A stretch of 64,000 bases of DNA. Source: Plantago elongata. Lineage: Eukaryota > Streptophyta > Magnoliopsida > Lamiales > Plantaginaceae. Below are positions 1 through 11,317 of the stretch, piece after piece (the stretch's first letter is position 1; each line of letters begins with the position of its first letter). The stretch spans positions 1-64,000 of the forward strand of contig JAYMSP010000230.1 of NCBI GenBank assembly GCA_036897095.1, written 5' to 3'. The notes below the pieces were generated by a model that worked only from the letters and a program-made list of their open reading frames with translations, searched no databases and had not been told where the DNA came from. The position numbers were made by a program, and so were the translations under genes.

Positions 1-141
1 GTTCATTTTAATAATAAAATTAATCTTTATATTTTATATTTATTATTATTGAGTCTTATTTTTTAATGGGCATCTTAGTCTTTTTATATTTAGTGAAAAA
101 TAAAAATTTAAAGTATTAAATTATACTAGGACGATGCATGT

Positions 142-382
142 GACTGTAGAAAAGCCCAAGTTAATATTAAAGGACATGTTCTGAAATTAAATAAAATATG
201 AAAGTGCGCGCCATTTCTCCTTGGAGGTAAAATGCACAAATGTAAACTATGTTTTTCGAAAGATGCACGGTTGTATTCCATTTTATTAAAATTTTCCGCC
301 CTGACGGTAGAAAAATCCAAATTAATATCAAAGGACATGTTCTGAAATTAAATAAAATATGAAAATGCGCGCCATTTCTCCT
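142..382. repeat. Direct duplication at the NLR 3' end
   Basis: An approximately 80-bp segment occurs at 142-221 and again, slightly diverged, at 303-382 (offset 161 bp). Both copies contain the string gcgcgccatttctcct. The second copy holds the last codons and stop of the NLR gene, so the first looks like a duplicated CDS tail plus 3' flank left downstream of the gene. Confidence 0.85.
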
Positions 383-3073
383 CGGACACAAAAATTTCAA
401 GTTGAGCATTTCCGTAGCACTCTTGTTCTTCCTGTATGATCCTCACGGATTCTCGAAGACGTTCTGGACAGTTTTCCAGTACCAACTTCTTTAGCGTGTT
501 AATGTGTCCTACTTCTGCTGGCACCTCCTTCAGGTCATCACACCGCGTGACTGTTAGCTGCTTGAGGCATGGGAAATGCATGCTTTCAACATTCCAGATC
601 TCCAAGTTCTGTATCTGTTTCAGTTTCAAGTACTTCAAGCGTGGGAACCCCCCTTCAACCAGATCCCATTCATTGCTTTCAAATGAGCATTTGATCAGTT
701 TTAGCAGTTCAAGATTGGGAAGCAAATTTATAACGGACATTTGCTCCGTCAAGATTATGAAATGATTAAGGGTCAACTTCCTAAGCGTGTCAGGAAAAGC
801 AATGTCCACTGGAATAGGAGAAACATAGTTATCACCACCTTCGCAAGAAAAACATAGAGCCAGCTCTTCAAGTCGGTGCAGATTCGCAAGATTGTGAAGG
901 CCATACTTTTGCCGGCCTCCAAGATAAGCATCGCGATATTCGGCTTTCAGCTCAACCAAATTTTGCAAGCTTTCAACTGCAGCTGCTGTGAAATCCATGT
1001 TAACTGCTCCTGAAAGAGTTCGCAGGCTATTTGAAATGACAGAAACGAGTCGTGGGTAATATTTTGGTAATACCATATTGCGGCCTATATAAACGAAATT
1101 CCTCAATTTTGGCAACTCCTGGGCTTTAATTTCCAAAGCGTGAAATAAATAGCCCCGCTTAACCAGCTGATTTACAATTAGAGTCTCAAGATTCTCGTGA
1201 AATTTGGGGTAGAGTAAAGGTCCATCAATGGTGTAAGCCAAGTACCTCAGATTAACTAGGCTAAACACCTCAAGGACCATGTCTTTATCAAATATTATAT
1301 GTAGCACATCCAACACTCGGAGTAACCTAAACACTCCGAAGAAGGGCAGTTCTTGATTTTCTGGATGAAAGAATATCAGAAGAGAATGAATGGTTTTGTA
1401 GTTGGTATCATTTCTAAGGGAGTGAATAACATCATAACCAGTAACATGAATGCGACGCTGATATACAGTTGCGGACATAGTATTCTTTTCAGTCTTCTTA
1501 TCTGTGTACCTGTTGAAGGAAGCAGGAGTTTAGTCTTTTGATTACATTTTTAACTGTCAAAGGAATAGTATGACTTTTACAACCCTTCTTATCTTTGTAC
1601 GTACCTGTGCATGATGTGGTGGAGAAACTTCTCTTCTTGGGCTTTTCTTATGCTCAACTCTCTCAAGACATCATGGATAGAGCAACTCCTGATTCGTCCA
1701 CTGGACCCCTTCTCCGCTACCATTAGAAGATTTCTCTCTATGAGATCCACCAAGTAATGCTCAGCCACCTCTTCAAGGCTTTCATCTCTTCTTGGCTCTA
1801 CAAATCCTTCGGCAACCCACAGCCTGATGAGCTTTTTAATGGGGATCTTATGATCTTCAGGGAACAGGCTCATATAAAGAAAACACGCTTTTAAGTAAGC
1901 TGGCAAGTTGTCATAACTCAAAGATAGTATCTCAAACAGTTGAATGTCACTCGTTGAAGCTGTTGCGCCCGTAATTTTTTTGGCAAATTTCTCCCAGTAA
2001 TCTTGTGTAGCATTGACCTTGAGGAGTCTCGAGGTAACTGCAATTGCAAGTGGGAGACCTTTGCAGTTTCCTGAGATCACTTTCCCAATATTCTCCAATT
2101 CAGGAGGGCAACGTTGTTGTCCATATACCTCTTCCTGAAACAACACCCAGCTATGAACTTCATTGAGAAGGTGCATCTGATGAGGAAGATTAGAAGAGTC
2201 TACGTATTTAGCAACATTTAACAGCCTCGTTGTTAAAATGACGCGACTGCCATTATTGTCATCTGGGAAGGCCCTCCTTAGTTTATCCCACACTTCTGTA
2301 TGCCACATGTCATCCAATACAACAATAAATTTTCGGCCTTTTAAGCGTTGATACACACGAACAACCAAATTTTCAACATCTTCATCAGATTGTACCCTCT
2401 GTTCGTCACAGATCTGCCAGAGAATCTTCTTTGCATCATAGTCTTGGGACACGGTTACCCAGGTACGGATATAAAACTCATCAAGTATCAATCGATCTCC
2501 ATAAACCATTCGGGCAAGAGTAGTCTTACCAATGCCTCCCATTCCAACAATCGGTATGATTCTGAGTGCGGAATTTCGTACGGCAACGCGCTCTTTTATC
2601 TGGATCAAATCATCCTCCAATCCCACCACAGAGAATGCTGATGCACTGGGTGTCCGGAAATGACATACTAAATCACCTCTGTCCATCGTCTCCGAACTTT
2701 TCTTGATTTGCAATGCCTCTTTCACGATGGAATTCAACTCTCCTATGCAACTTCCAAATGTAGAATACATATTCTGGAGAGAGAATATTCTTGCATCGTT
2801 CCCACCAAATATTGGACTACAAGTTGTACGATCTGAGACCTCGCATGCGATGATATCATTCGCATGATAAGCCGCATTAGTAATACGACTTTCCAACTGG
2901 CTAATCTCCGAGCTTTGATTGCCTGTGAAATCTGCAAGGAGTTTTTGCAAGAAAGTAACATTAGAATGAAGAGATTCCAAATCTTCTTTCTCACACAGAC
3001 AAGTGTAATCTTGATGATTGGGAAGGATTTGCTCTAGTATTTGTGAAAGAGAAACTAGAGCAGCATATGCCAT
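348..3073 (-). CDS. CC-NB-LRR resistance protein, R1/late-blight type
   Basis: Intracellular immune receptor of the plant NLR class, expected to sense a pathogen effector and trigger hypersensitive defence. Two exons, 3073-1605 and 1509-348, with a 95-bp GT-AG intron, encode about 876 aa. Order: R1-type coiled-coil N-terminus (1-130), P-loop GMGGIGKTT (177-185), kinase-2 VVLDDMW (251-257), RNBS-B GSRVILTTR, GLPLA (339-343), RNBS-D CFLYMSLFPED, an MHD-equivalent that reads IHD (466-468), then degenerate leucine-rich repeats to the C-terminus. All nucleotide-binding motifs look intact. The intron lies just after the IHD region; joining the exons restores one frame across the codon for Arg. The exact effector cannot be told. 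Relics of related NLRs lie upstream (3.8-5.3 kb), so this is the survivor of a small cluster. The start ATG gives the usual R1-like MAYAALVSL opening. Confidence 0.93.
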
Positions 3074-3832
3074 TTCAGATCTCTAGTAATTTGTGTGGAT
3101 CTTAAAAAGGGCTTATGCCTGCTTAATTTGTTATGTGGGGTAAAATCAAAGAACATACAGTGAACATATATAGAGACAAAGCATAGACTTTATGTAGTTA
3201 GCAAATAGCCATAAAAAAACACATAAATCATTTATGTATTAATTTGTGTTTGGATTGGGAGATAGTCGTGGCAGCCATTTCCTTAACCAAGCTGCTAATT
3301 GCATATAAAAACTAACTAATCAATAACTGAATTGCAACCATTAAATCCGGGCATGTCGTGTCTCGTAGACTTAAAGTATGCAAGTTGTGAAAAAATATGT
3401 TCCTCTTGCTGATAGTAAACGCACATCCTAAATTATTAATTTAAGAACAATGCTAGCTAATACTATTGGTTAGCACGTCAAGTTTCATCTCTTTCTTATG
3501 ACTGAAAGCTATACAGTAGCTAAAGAGTTGCAAAACTTACAATGTGCTGTAGCATCGTTCACTTGCAAGTTTCAACTGCGTTAAAGAATACAGCATCACT
3601 TCATTACATATTAAACCGATGGGAGGATCGTTTACAATTGAATAGAGCTTACAACAGATAAAAAAATTAATAAGAACATGAGACAGAGATGTGCAACTCA
3701 ACAAGTAAGGTGCTTTCTCTCCAACAAAAGGTTGGGAATTCTGAGTCGCCATTGGGTCCTAGTGAAATTATAATCGATCTTCAAGATGGTGTCAGAAGAA
3801 AAAAGAAAAAAAATAGTTCTTCGGATTCAGAA

Positions 3833-4046
3833 CAGTACCTCCAGGATTTCATTAAGCTACAAGTTCCAGATTATTGCACCGTAGCTGTGTTGTCTTGTAT
3901 ATTCCTTGCAGAATTGCCGACACGTTTAGGGCAAGACTTCACAGCCAGCTTCGTTTATGTCTCCAACTTCACTTGGCACTTCCTTCAGTTCATAAGAATC
4001 GATGACAATCATATTTTGATTTCTCTTGATCTTCATCACCTTTTTT
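3833..4046 (-). pseudogene. NLR relic: last LRR and C-terminal tail
   Basis: Reading the minus strand gives ELKEVPSEVGDIN, close to DLKEVPAEVGHIN near the C-terminus of the intact NLR. A degraded tail with NNLELVA follows, aligning to NAQLEIFV of the intact protein. Frame breaks separate the matches and no long ORF remains. It abuts a coiled-coil relic directly, so the NB-ARC and most LRRs of this copy are gone. Host gene debris, not a functional gene. Confidence 0.7.
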
Positions 4047-4440
4047 TACGGTGGACTTAACTTCCTAGATGCAACTCCCAAATGTCGCAACATTCCTCCA
4101 AGTGAGGATTTTCTTTCATCCGTGAGATTCATTTCTTCAATGCAACATCCAATCTTAGATTCCCCGGCATGAGAACTATCATGCACCAATTCCACCCATT
4201 TTATAATTTGCCCTGTTTGAGAGATCAGAACCGATGATATCCTCCAGATGATAGGCAACACCAATGAATCAATCCAATTGCTTAATAGGGCTCTTTGCAG
4301 TACCCTGGAAAATTTTCGAGGAATTTTATAATAAGATAACATTGAAATGGAGAGACTCCATTTGCTTTCTCCGGCAAAGATTAACATAACGTTGATGACA
4401 CAATGTGGTTTGCTCTAGGACAAGGGCAAGAGAAATAAGA
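4046..4440 (-). pseudogene. NLR relic: coiled-coil domain
   Basis: One minus-strand frame reads ISLALVLEQTTLCHQRYVNL, then MESLHFNV, then GVAYHLEDIIGSDLSNRANY. These match VSLSQILEQILPNHQDYTCL, LESLHSNV and NAAYHANDIIACEVSDRTTC of the intact NLR in the same order and spacing. Stop codons interrupt the frame after LHFNVILL and before FIGVAYH. This is a dead copy of the N-terminal domain of an R1-type NLR, in the same orientation as the intact gene about 1 kb away. Confidence 0.8.
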
Positions 4441-4969
4441 GAGCTAATAATTATTCAAGGGAACACATTCAACAATGATTTTGCTGAGACTGGGAATTGT
4501 AAATGAAGTGTGAATAGTACAGAAACGATCAGCTATTTTGCTTGCCTTTCTATTAATTCTTTGCTGGTACAAGAACATCAGCTAACAGCAAAACATCCAA
4601 ACACCTATCTAGTTGGAGATACTCACTGGGTCCGGGCTTATTCATGCAGTGCATAGTCACGGTGATTATATGCATTATTATTCTATATGAAAAATCATTT
4701 GATAGCCTATTTCTGCACTACAACAGCAATTTATCTAGAAGCCTCAACTAAGAGAATGACTGTATTACAGCTTCAGACTCATAGGCAAAGTAGACAACTC
4801 ATGAGTGTAGGTTTGAAAACTAGATTTAAGTGCTATCACATTGAGATAGTTAGAATGTGCCAGGATCACGAAATAATCAGTTAACAGGTGAGAATTACGC
4901 GATTTATAAGCCAATGCCACAGTCTTAAATCTTCTATTGTTATTTGCATAACAGCAGGAAATTATTAAG

Positions 4970-5300
4970 TTGGAGCTGTCCTTCCAGGTCTCCCATGTTT
5001 TGTTTCAAGTACTTGAGTTGCTTAATTTCTCAACCTGGCTCCTAAGTCCATAAGTTTCAGCACCTCAAGTTTTGGTAACAGACCATTAACCAACATGTTC
5101 TCCCAAGTGATGTTACAAGATTGAGGAGTTAAAATAATAAGATTACGATGAAATGCAAGTTTCATCTCATGTATGTATGATCATAGAACATGAGATTAAA
5201 CACTTCAAGTTGGCCTGTGTACCACCCTTGTTGCTGAGTTCAGTCTCTCTCAGTGCAACAAGAAAGTTCCTCAAGTTGGGAAACTTTAGGGTAGGAAAGA
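4970..5300 (-). pseudogene. NLR relic: LRR fragments
   Basis: Minus-strand translation gives LLPKLEVLKLMDLGAR, close to LLPNLELLKLIKCSFES of the intact NLR, and LKYLKQNMGDLEG, close to LKYLKLKQIQNLEIWN, in the right order; FPNLRNFLVA further upstream is also LRR-like. Several frame changes separate them. It lies 5' (in gene direction) of the coiled-coil relic, so it probably belongs to a further, separate dead NLR copy. Confidence 0.6.
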
Positions 5301-6144
5301 TCAAAAGCCTAGCAGTACAATGTTGCCCCATATTCACAAACTTAGTTTGCTAATAGAAATTTTAGTGCTACTCACCAAACCTAATATCAACATACATCCT
5401 TATTAAGCACAGGTTTATAAGCCACGGGCAGTGAGAACTATTCCGTGACTATGTATAGTACTACTTAAAGGCCACACGAAAGAGTACTGCTAACAAATGC
5501 TAACGAGTTGGCTAAGTCTCATGAAAATCCACAAATTGATAGGTATTGTCATGACCATAGTTGGGAGTTGGTACCTACAAAATAAATTCCCCTTGGAGTA
5601 TCACTACTTTTTAAAGCTAATTTACATTGACCTACTTACGGAAGGGCAGCACACAGAACTCTGGATATGGACTACATTTGCTAAGAAAATAACACACATT
5701 AATCTTGAAGATCTCCATGTATTGTGAAAATAGAAAATTTATTTTTAAGTACTATGTAGGTTTAAAATGAAAAGAAGATACACATGCCATTGCCGACTAT
5801 AGTTCCACTGACATCTTTTCAGCGGCAACCTCCCCCTATGGCTGCTGGATAATGTTCCTTCAGTGGTCTTCATCTTTAGCACACATCTATTGATCCCAAC
5901 TCTCCTGTCACAGTCAGTACATTTGAGATTGTTAAAAACGTCCGATGTCTGTGACAGATTAGCTCAGCATAGTGTTCCAGACATCTATTGCCAAATAAAG
6001 GTTCAATTTGGCTTAGAGCAAGCTGCAACTATGATATGTACAATTTTCTTGAATGTTGATTGCAATGTGAATATTACAGGATAATAAGCAGTTACTTTTA
6101 AGGACGCAGAAGAATAAACCTTTGGTCTGTGCGTGACACCCGAA
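5301..6144. other. Intergenic, no recognised gene
   Basis: AT-rich sequence between the NLR relics and the PPR relic. Short open frames exist, but none has a clear family match. One plus-strand piece near 5650-5725 (WTTFAKKI) faintly recalls the NLR stretch YWEKFAKKI, too short to call. Confidence 0.5.
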
Positions 6145-8010
6145 TTAGTTGATTTTTGCCATGAGCTTCTTAATCAGATCTACAAGAAATGTATCTTCAC
6201 CATCTTCTTGACAATGGTCAAGCAACGAAGATTTCTGACTCAAGTACCATTCATTTTCTTCCAAAGGTGGCTTCGCTTTTAGCTCATTTCTATGAGGACA
6301 ACCTCTGACAAAAAACGCTGTATGTAAGACTGTTGGGAGCAAAGCCACTTTTTCTTAATTTCCATAACCATATTTTTGGCTTCGTCCAGAATCCTTCTTA
6401 CCAGAGTTCCCCAATAAACATGGTAAAGTCTTAACATCAGGCTGCAAACCTTTTGAGATAATTGAATGGAAAATATCCATTGCAAAGTCAAGTTTCCTAT
6501 CTCCAAATAATCCTTGAATTAGGGCATTATATGCAATTGTCTTGATGAACACTATTATGTTCCATCAACTGTAAAACAGAAAATGGTTCGTCAATCTTTC
6601 AATTATTGTATAAACCATCAATCAAAATACTACATGTCATATAAAGCCTACCAGCCATCAGCAATTCTTCATTCTTGTAATTACCATGCAGCATGATGTT
6701 ATAGCTAAATGTATCATGTTCTACACAAGGAACTTCAAGGAAAAGTATCGAAGCTTGCTCCACATTACTTTCTTGCAACACTTTTCCATGAAACTGCAGC
6801 AAGACCAGATTCCAGAACCAACTTAAATACATTTTGTTCCTTTCACCATCTCTTGCCACACAGTCCATCAGCCAATGGGTCCACTCTAACAATATCAGTA
6901 GCAATACATCTTTGCTTAACAGCTTCTAACACACCCTCAACCTCCTTCACCATCCCGTTCATAAGGCATCTCTTTCAAAAGATTGCCTGCCTCATTCCAT
7001 CTACCCAGTCTGTTCAGCTCTTTAATCAATAAACGATAAGTGAGTACATCCGGCCTAATGCCCCTCCCAGGCATCCCGTTAAACAGACGGAGAGCATCAT
7101 CAACCAGTTTATGATCACACAAGGTCGAGATAACCATGTTATACGAATAAAGATCAGGCTTGCACCCACTCCCCTGTTCCAACCGTACAATCAACTCATA
7201 TGCACTAAGAACTTGACCAGTCACACACAGCCCTTTAATCAATAACCGATAAGTGAGAACATCCGGCATAACCCCCCTCTCAATCATCCGGTTAAACAAA
7301 CGGAGAGCATCATCAATCATTTCACAATCACACAGGCTCCAAATAACCGTGTTATACGAATAAAGATCTGGCTTGCACCCGTTCCCCTGTTCCAACCGCT
7401 TAATCAACTCCTGCGCGGTAAGCACATAACCAGTTATACACAACCCATGGATAACAGTATTCCACATAAATTTATCCGGCTTACACACATTCTCCCCTAA
7501 CATATTCCTAAACAACAACTCCGCCTCATCCGGCCTGTTCGCGTAAAACAAACCTCTCAAAAGAGGGCTAAACGTGGTAACACCGGGTGCAAACCCACGT
7601 TTGTAAAACATCCCCAGCACAGCCATTCCGAGATCAACACGAGAGAGACGAGTGTAAAAATTAACAGAGATGTTCAATGTGCACTCATCTAGCGGAATGG
7701 CTCTGTGACGCATTTCGTCGAACATGTAAACGGCAAGAGAGTAATGCCGCATCTTGACAGCTGAACCTAACAGTCTATTGAAATTAATAATTGAAGGAGG
7801 TGGGTTTATTGCTAGCATGCTGTGGAAAGTGTCACTGACCTTGTTTATGCGATCGGATTTATTGGGTTTGAAGGAAGCTCTTCCGTGGAGTGAGGAGTTT
7901 GAGCAGAAGGGAGAACGGGTGTTGATGAGATTGGATTTGGTGGCGATTTTGGAGATGGAGTCGGATATGATTGTTCGACGAATCATCATTTTGCTGTGGA
8001 TGATCATCAT
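6145..8010 (-). pseudogene. Rf-like P-class PPR gene, decayed
   Basis: P-class pentatricopeptide repeat protein, normally an organelle RNA-binding factor; fertility-restorer-like (RFL) members have this look. The 5' part (8010-6937, 357 aa) is open, begins with a basic, Ser-rich presequence suited to mitochondrial import, and carries about seven PPRs with repeating PDxxTY/YNTVI patterns. It ends in a premature stop after MPYERDGEGG. A different frame continues with GMVKEVEGVLEAVKQRC and then ADGLC, classic Rf-PPR sequence, so a frameshift lies near 6960. More PPR pieces follow (DTFSYNIMLHG near 6700; TIAYNALIQGLFGDRKLDFA near 6500) and a possible tail to 6145, all in shifted frames. I judge it a pseudogene, although the 5' ORF could still make a short PPR protein. 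It contains an internal 213-bp tandem duplication. Confidence 0.8.
7021..7446 (-). repeat. 213-bp in-frame tandem duplication (two PPR motifs)
   Basis: Two adjacent 71-codon units in the PPR relic are highly similar: each runs from VLxAxELIxRLEQGxGCKPD through DDALRLFN and PDVLTYRLLIK. The nucleotide period is 213 bp (for example tttaatcaataa at 7021 and 7234). This is a recent duplication of a two-repeat module. Confidence 0.85.
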
Positions 8011-8818
8011 CTTGGTGATGGTGGTTTAGGACCGGGATTTGTCTGGACTGTAGATGGTAGATCTAGAGGCCAGACAAAGCACACGGAGAGGAACTTGAAC
8101 TGGACTAATATTCATAGGTTTTTGGAAGAACTCATGTACACATCGCTAACAACGTGGTGCAAGTTCGCGTATGGTGTGACGCTAATTCGTGGAGGTGAGG
8201 AGAAATACTGAATTTTGATTTTTGATGGTGTGAAACCAAAACTATCAAAATTTCATTTTTCATGTAGACGATGTGTGTGGTGCGGGTGCGTGTTTGTGAT
8301 CACCCGATAAAAATTAAAAGTGTTCGACATTTGATTTTGATTCAGTTAAATTAAATACTTGTTTCACGAAAACTACGATAATATCTGGTTACCTATTCAC
8401 CCCTAATCATCAGTTAGAGTTTATCCTCCATTATCAAGTACGGTAATTGGACTATGTCATAATGGGTTGGATCACATTATATAGTTGGAATAGTGAATTT
8501 AGGTTCATGATGTCAGTCGAACTAGCATGTCCCTTAGGATGGTTAATCGACTCGAATTAGACAATGTTAGTTGGCTAGTGACGACTAGCGGACTGAGCCA
8601 GATGGGCTAGTTAGCACCACGAACCGAGCAAGTTAGGTTTAGCATGCTTCCCGACCAATTGTAACCTGATTGAGCTAGGTGGATTAGCTAAGCGACATAT
8701 GAGATTCAACTAGTCTCTAAGGCCAAGTTGGGCGAGTCGATGGATCATGAATAAGACCGTAACATCACTAGACTAATTTTTTTAGCGAATTCTATTGTAA
8801 AATGTAAATTGGTTCACA
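8011..8818. other. Intergenic, no recognised gene
   Basis: Between the start of the PPR relic and the RPL9 promoter. No coding match or clear transposon ends seen. Confidence 0.5.
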
Positions 8819-8905
8819 GGCCCAAGATTTCAAGCCCAAGATAAATGGACCATGGCCCAATAAAATCAACTAGGGCTTCACAATATAAACTGAAAATTAG
8901 GGTTT
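8819..8905 (+). promoter_or_regulatory. Site II (GGCCCA) and telo-box elements of RPL9
   Basis: GGCCCA occurs at 8819-8824 and 8854-8859, and TTAGGGTTT (telo-box, reverse AAACCCTAA) at 8897-8905, about 73 bp before the ATG. This pairing is the known signature of plant ribosomal-protein and other growth-linked promoters, bound by TCP and telo-box factors. The following stretch to the ATG is pyrimidine-rich. Confidence 0.8.
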
Positions 8906-8977
8906 CCTGCCCCAACTCATCTTCTTCTCTACACCTTGCCACAAACAGCACAGCCGGTCGAAACTCGACGAGTCGAA

Positions 8978-10376
8978 ATGAAGACGATCAGGGCCTCCGA
9001 TGTGATGGACATTCCAGACGGAGTGAAGATCAAGGTCAAAGCCAAGGTCATCGAGGTTGAAGGTCCCAGAGGTACACTCTCCAAAAACTTCAAGCACTTG
9101 AACCTCGACTTCCAGCTCGTTACGGATGAAGAGACCGGAAAGAAGCAGCTCAAAATCGATGCCTGGTTCGGTAGCCGCAAAACCACCGCCTCTATCCGTA
9201 CCGCGCTCAGCCATGTGTCTAACCTTATCAAGGGTGTCACCAAGGGGTACCGATACAAGATGCGTTTCGTGTACGCTCATTTTCCCATCAATGCTTCCAT
9301 TACCAACTCCGGGAAGTCGATTGAGATCCGTAACTTTCTCGGCGAGAAGAAGGTATGTTTTCTGATTTCTGTAATTGCATTTTTAGTGTTTCGTACTCGA
9401 TATTGATCGATTGAAGTTTGTGATTGAATTGAGCTGAATATCTCAATTCGATTAGCATATAGTGTAGAGTTGATAAACAAAAAGCGACTCTAATTGATAG
9501 CCAATGTTTAATTTCCTTTGTTGAATGCCTAATTGTGAATTTAGTCTTTAGAATCTGCTGCTGTGTTTGTTGTGAAATGCTGATTTGGTTTTACTACTTC
9601 AAATTAATAGTTGTGGTTGGTTGTTCAGTATGTGGTTGGTTTCCATGTATGAGCTAATCTGTTAATGTAGGTTCTTACTGCTTATTAAAATTAATAGTTG
9701 CGGTATTGGGTGGCATGATAATGTCCTGTTCTTGTCTACAAGAATCATTGCGCGGGATAAGAAACAAGGTTTTTGATTCATAGTTTCTTATAAACTAGAC
9801 TAGAATCAGTGTGCATGAGAAGAACCTATGTTTGGGATGTACATATTGTCTGTGCGTACTTGTACTTTAAATATCAGTTGCGTTATTGACTGTTATGATT
9901 AACTTGTTCATGTCTATAGGAACCTGCAGACTATGTTTGTGAACTAGATTGTTCGTGCATACTTATAAACTGAATGATGTATGTTTGCAATTTGCTATTG
10001 TTTGAGAAGTGATTATGTAATGGTTGTTGATCTCTCACCATAATGTTACATGTTATGTGGAATTGTTGATGAATTCAGGTTAGAAAGGTGGACATGCTTG
10101 ATGGTGTATCCATTGTGAGGTCTGAGAAGGTCAAGGACGAACTTGTTTTGGATGGTAATGACATTGAGCTGGTTTCTCGGTCTGCAGCCTTGATTAACCA
10201 GGTGACTTGACTGAACAGATTCTGTTAATATATCATTCACTTAAACTTCTGTAATTTATACAAAAACTGATATATCTTTATTCCAACAGAAATGCCATGT
10301 GAAGAACAAGGATATCAGGAAGTTTCTTGATGGTATCTACGTGAGTGAGAAGGGACAAATTGCTGAGGAGGAATGA
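8978..10376 (+). CDS. RPL9: 60S ribosomal protein L9 (uL6)
   Basis: Structural protein of the cytosolic large ribosomal subunit. Three exons (8978-9352, 10079-10201, 10290-10376) encode 194 aa, the same length as Arabidopsis RPL9. The protein opens [20 protein letters not shown], contains [18 protein letters not shown] and the uL6 signature region ending [20 protein letters not shown], and finishes KGQIAEEE. All introns are GT-AG and in phase 0. The ATG at 8978 gives the conserved N-terminus; the longer upstream open frame is 5' leader. The promoter carries site II and telo-box motifs, so expression should track cell growth. No sign of degeneration. Confidence 0.97.
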
Positions 10377-11317
10377 GTTGCAGGATGTTCTTTGATTCTG
10401 CCCCTCTATTCTTATTGTTGGTGGTTGTCCTTAAAACTTCTTTATCCTGTTTAGTTAGACTTCAGAACAATGTCTTTGGTAATCGTCTTAGAATCTTAAG
10501 ATTGTTACCGTTGCGATTGAATCAGAAATTTTTGTTTTGGGAACTATCTGTTGTTTTGGTTTACTAGTATAATTTGCTGCCTCTGTTTACAATAATTGTT
10601 TCACTTTCAGTTTATATACATACATTAGCAATGTTCTAGTGAGCCAATCTAACGCATGGCATAGCATCTTGTTGTCTGTTTGAAGTCTCTTAATTCTCTG
10701 GTTTAGAGTGTAGACAAATAATTTGGGGATGATTAAATGTACAAAATATACCATACTGGTTTTTATCAATGGCTGGGTGATTGATATTTTGCTAATAAAA
10801 TTGTGATTTGTCAATGAATGCGCCGACATTTAGTAATATGGAAGGATAAAAAACTCATTTGCTCTCATATTTGGTTTTTTTTTCGTAGTAATATGGAAGA
10901 AAAAAACCCTCATATTTGGTTTTTATTTTTGCATAAACAATTTGTTGGAAAATCCGTAAAACAATAACCAGCTTTCTTGCTGGTTAGTTCAATATCTGAG
11001 CTTTGTAAATGTAAAAATGTTGCAGGAGTCATCACTTAAAAAAGGAACTATGTTAATTGGCTGAATTAATTGCATGTTGTGGATACGCAGAAAATGAAGA
11101 AAACCAATGATTTCTCAAAATATACATGCAAGTGATCGATTTACTGGACAACTAGTAGATAAAGATAAGAAAGATAAATAAGCTTAATTTCTGATAGGTT
11201 AGATCAATGACAGTTTATGGATTCAGTACAGAAATCATCAGCACCCTGCTCAGAACAAACTACCCAGTCTCGGTTAAGAAAATTAAGAAGGTTGGAGCCT
11301 GTCCATGACCCAGCTTT
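10377..11317. other. Intergenic between convergent RPL9 and aminopeptidase
   Basis: Tail-to-tail spacer of about 940 bp containing both 3' ends. Near 10835-10920 there is a small imperfect direct duplication (tagtaatatggaag ... ctcatatttggtttt twice). No gene seen. Confidence 0.6.

Noticed and set aside
3689-4060. 123-aa open frame on the plus strand
   Set aside because: It lies antisense to the NLR C-terminal relic, which explains the sequence better; no family match in the plus frame.
5497-5727. Possible plus-strand NLR fragment (WTTFAKKI)
   Set aside because: Only about eight residues resemble the NLR stretch YWEKFAKKI, in the opposite orientation to all other relics; could be chance.
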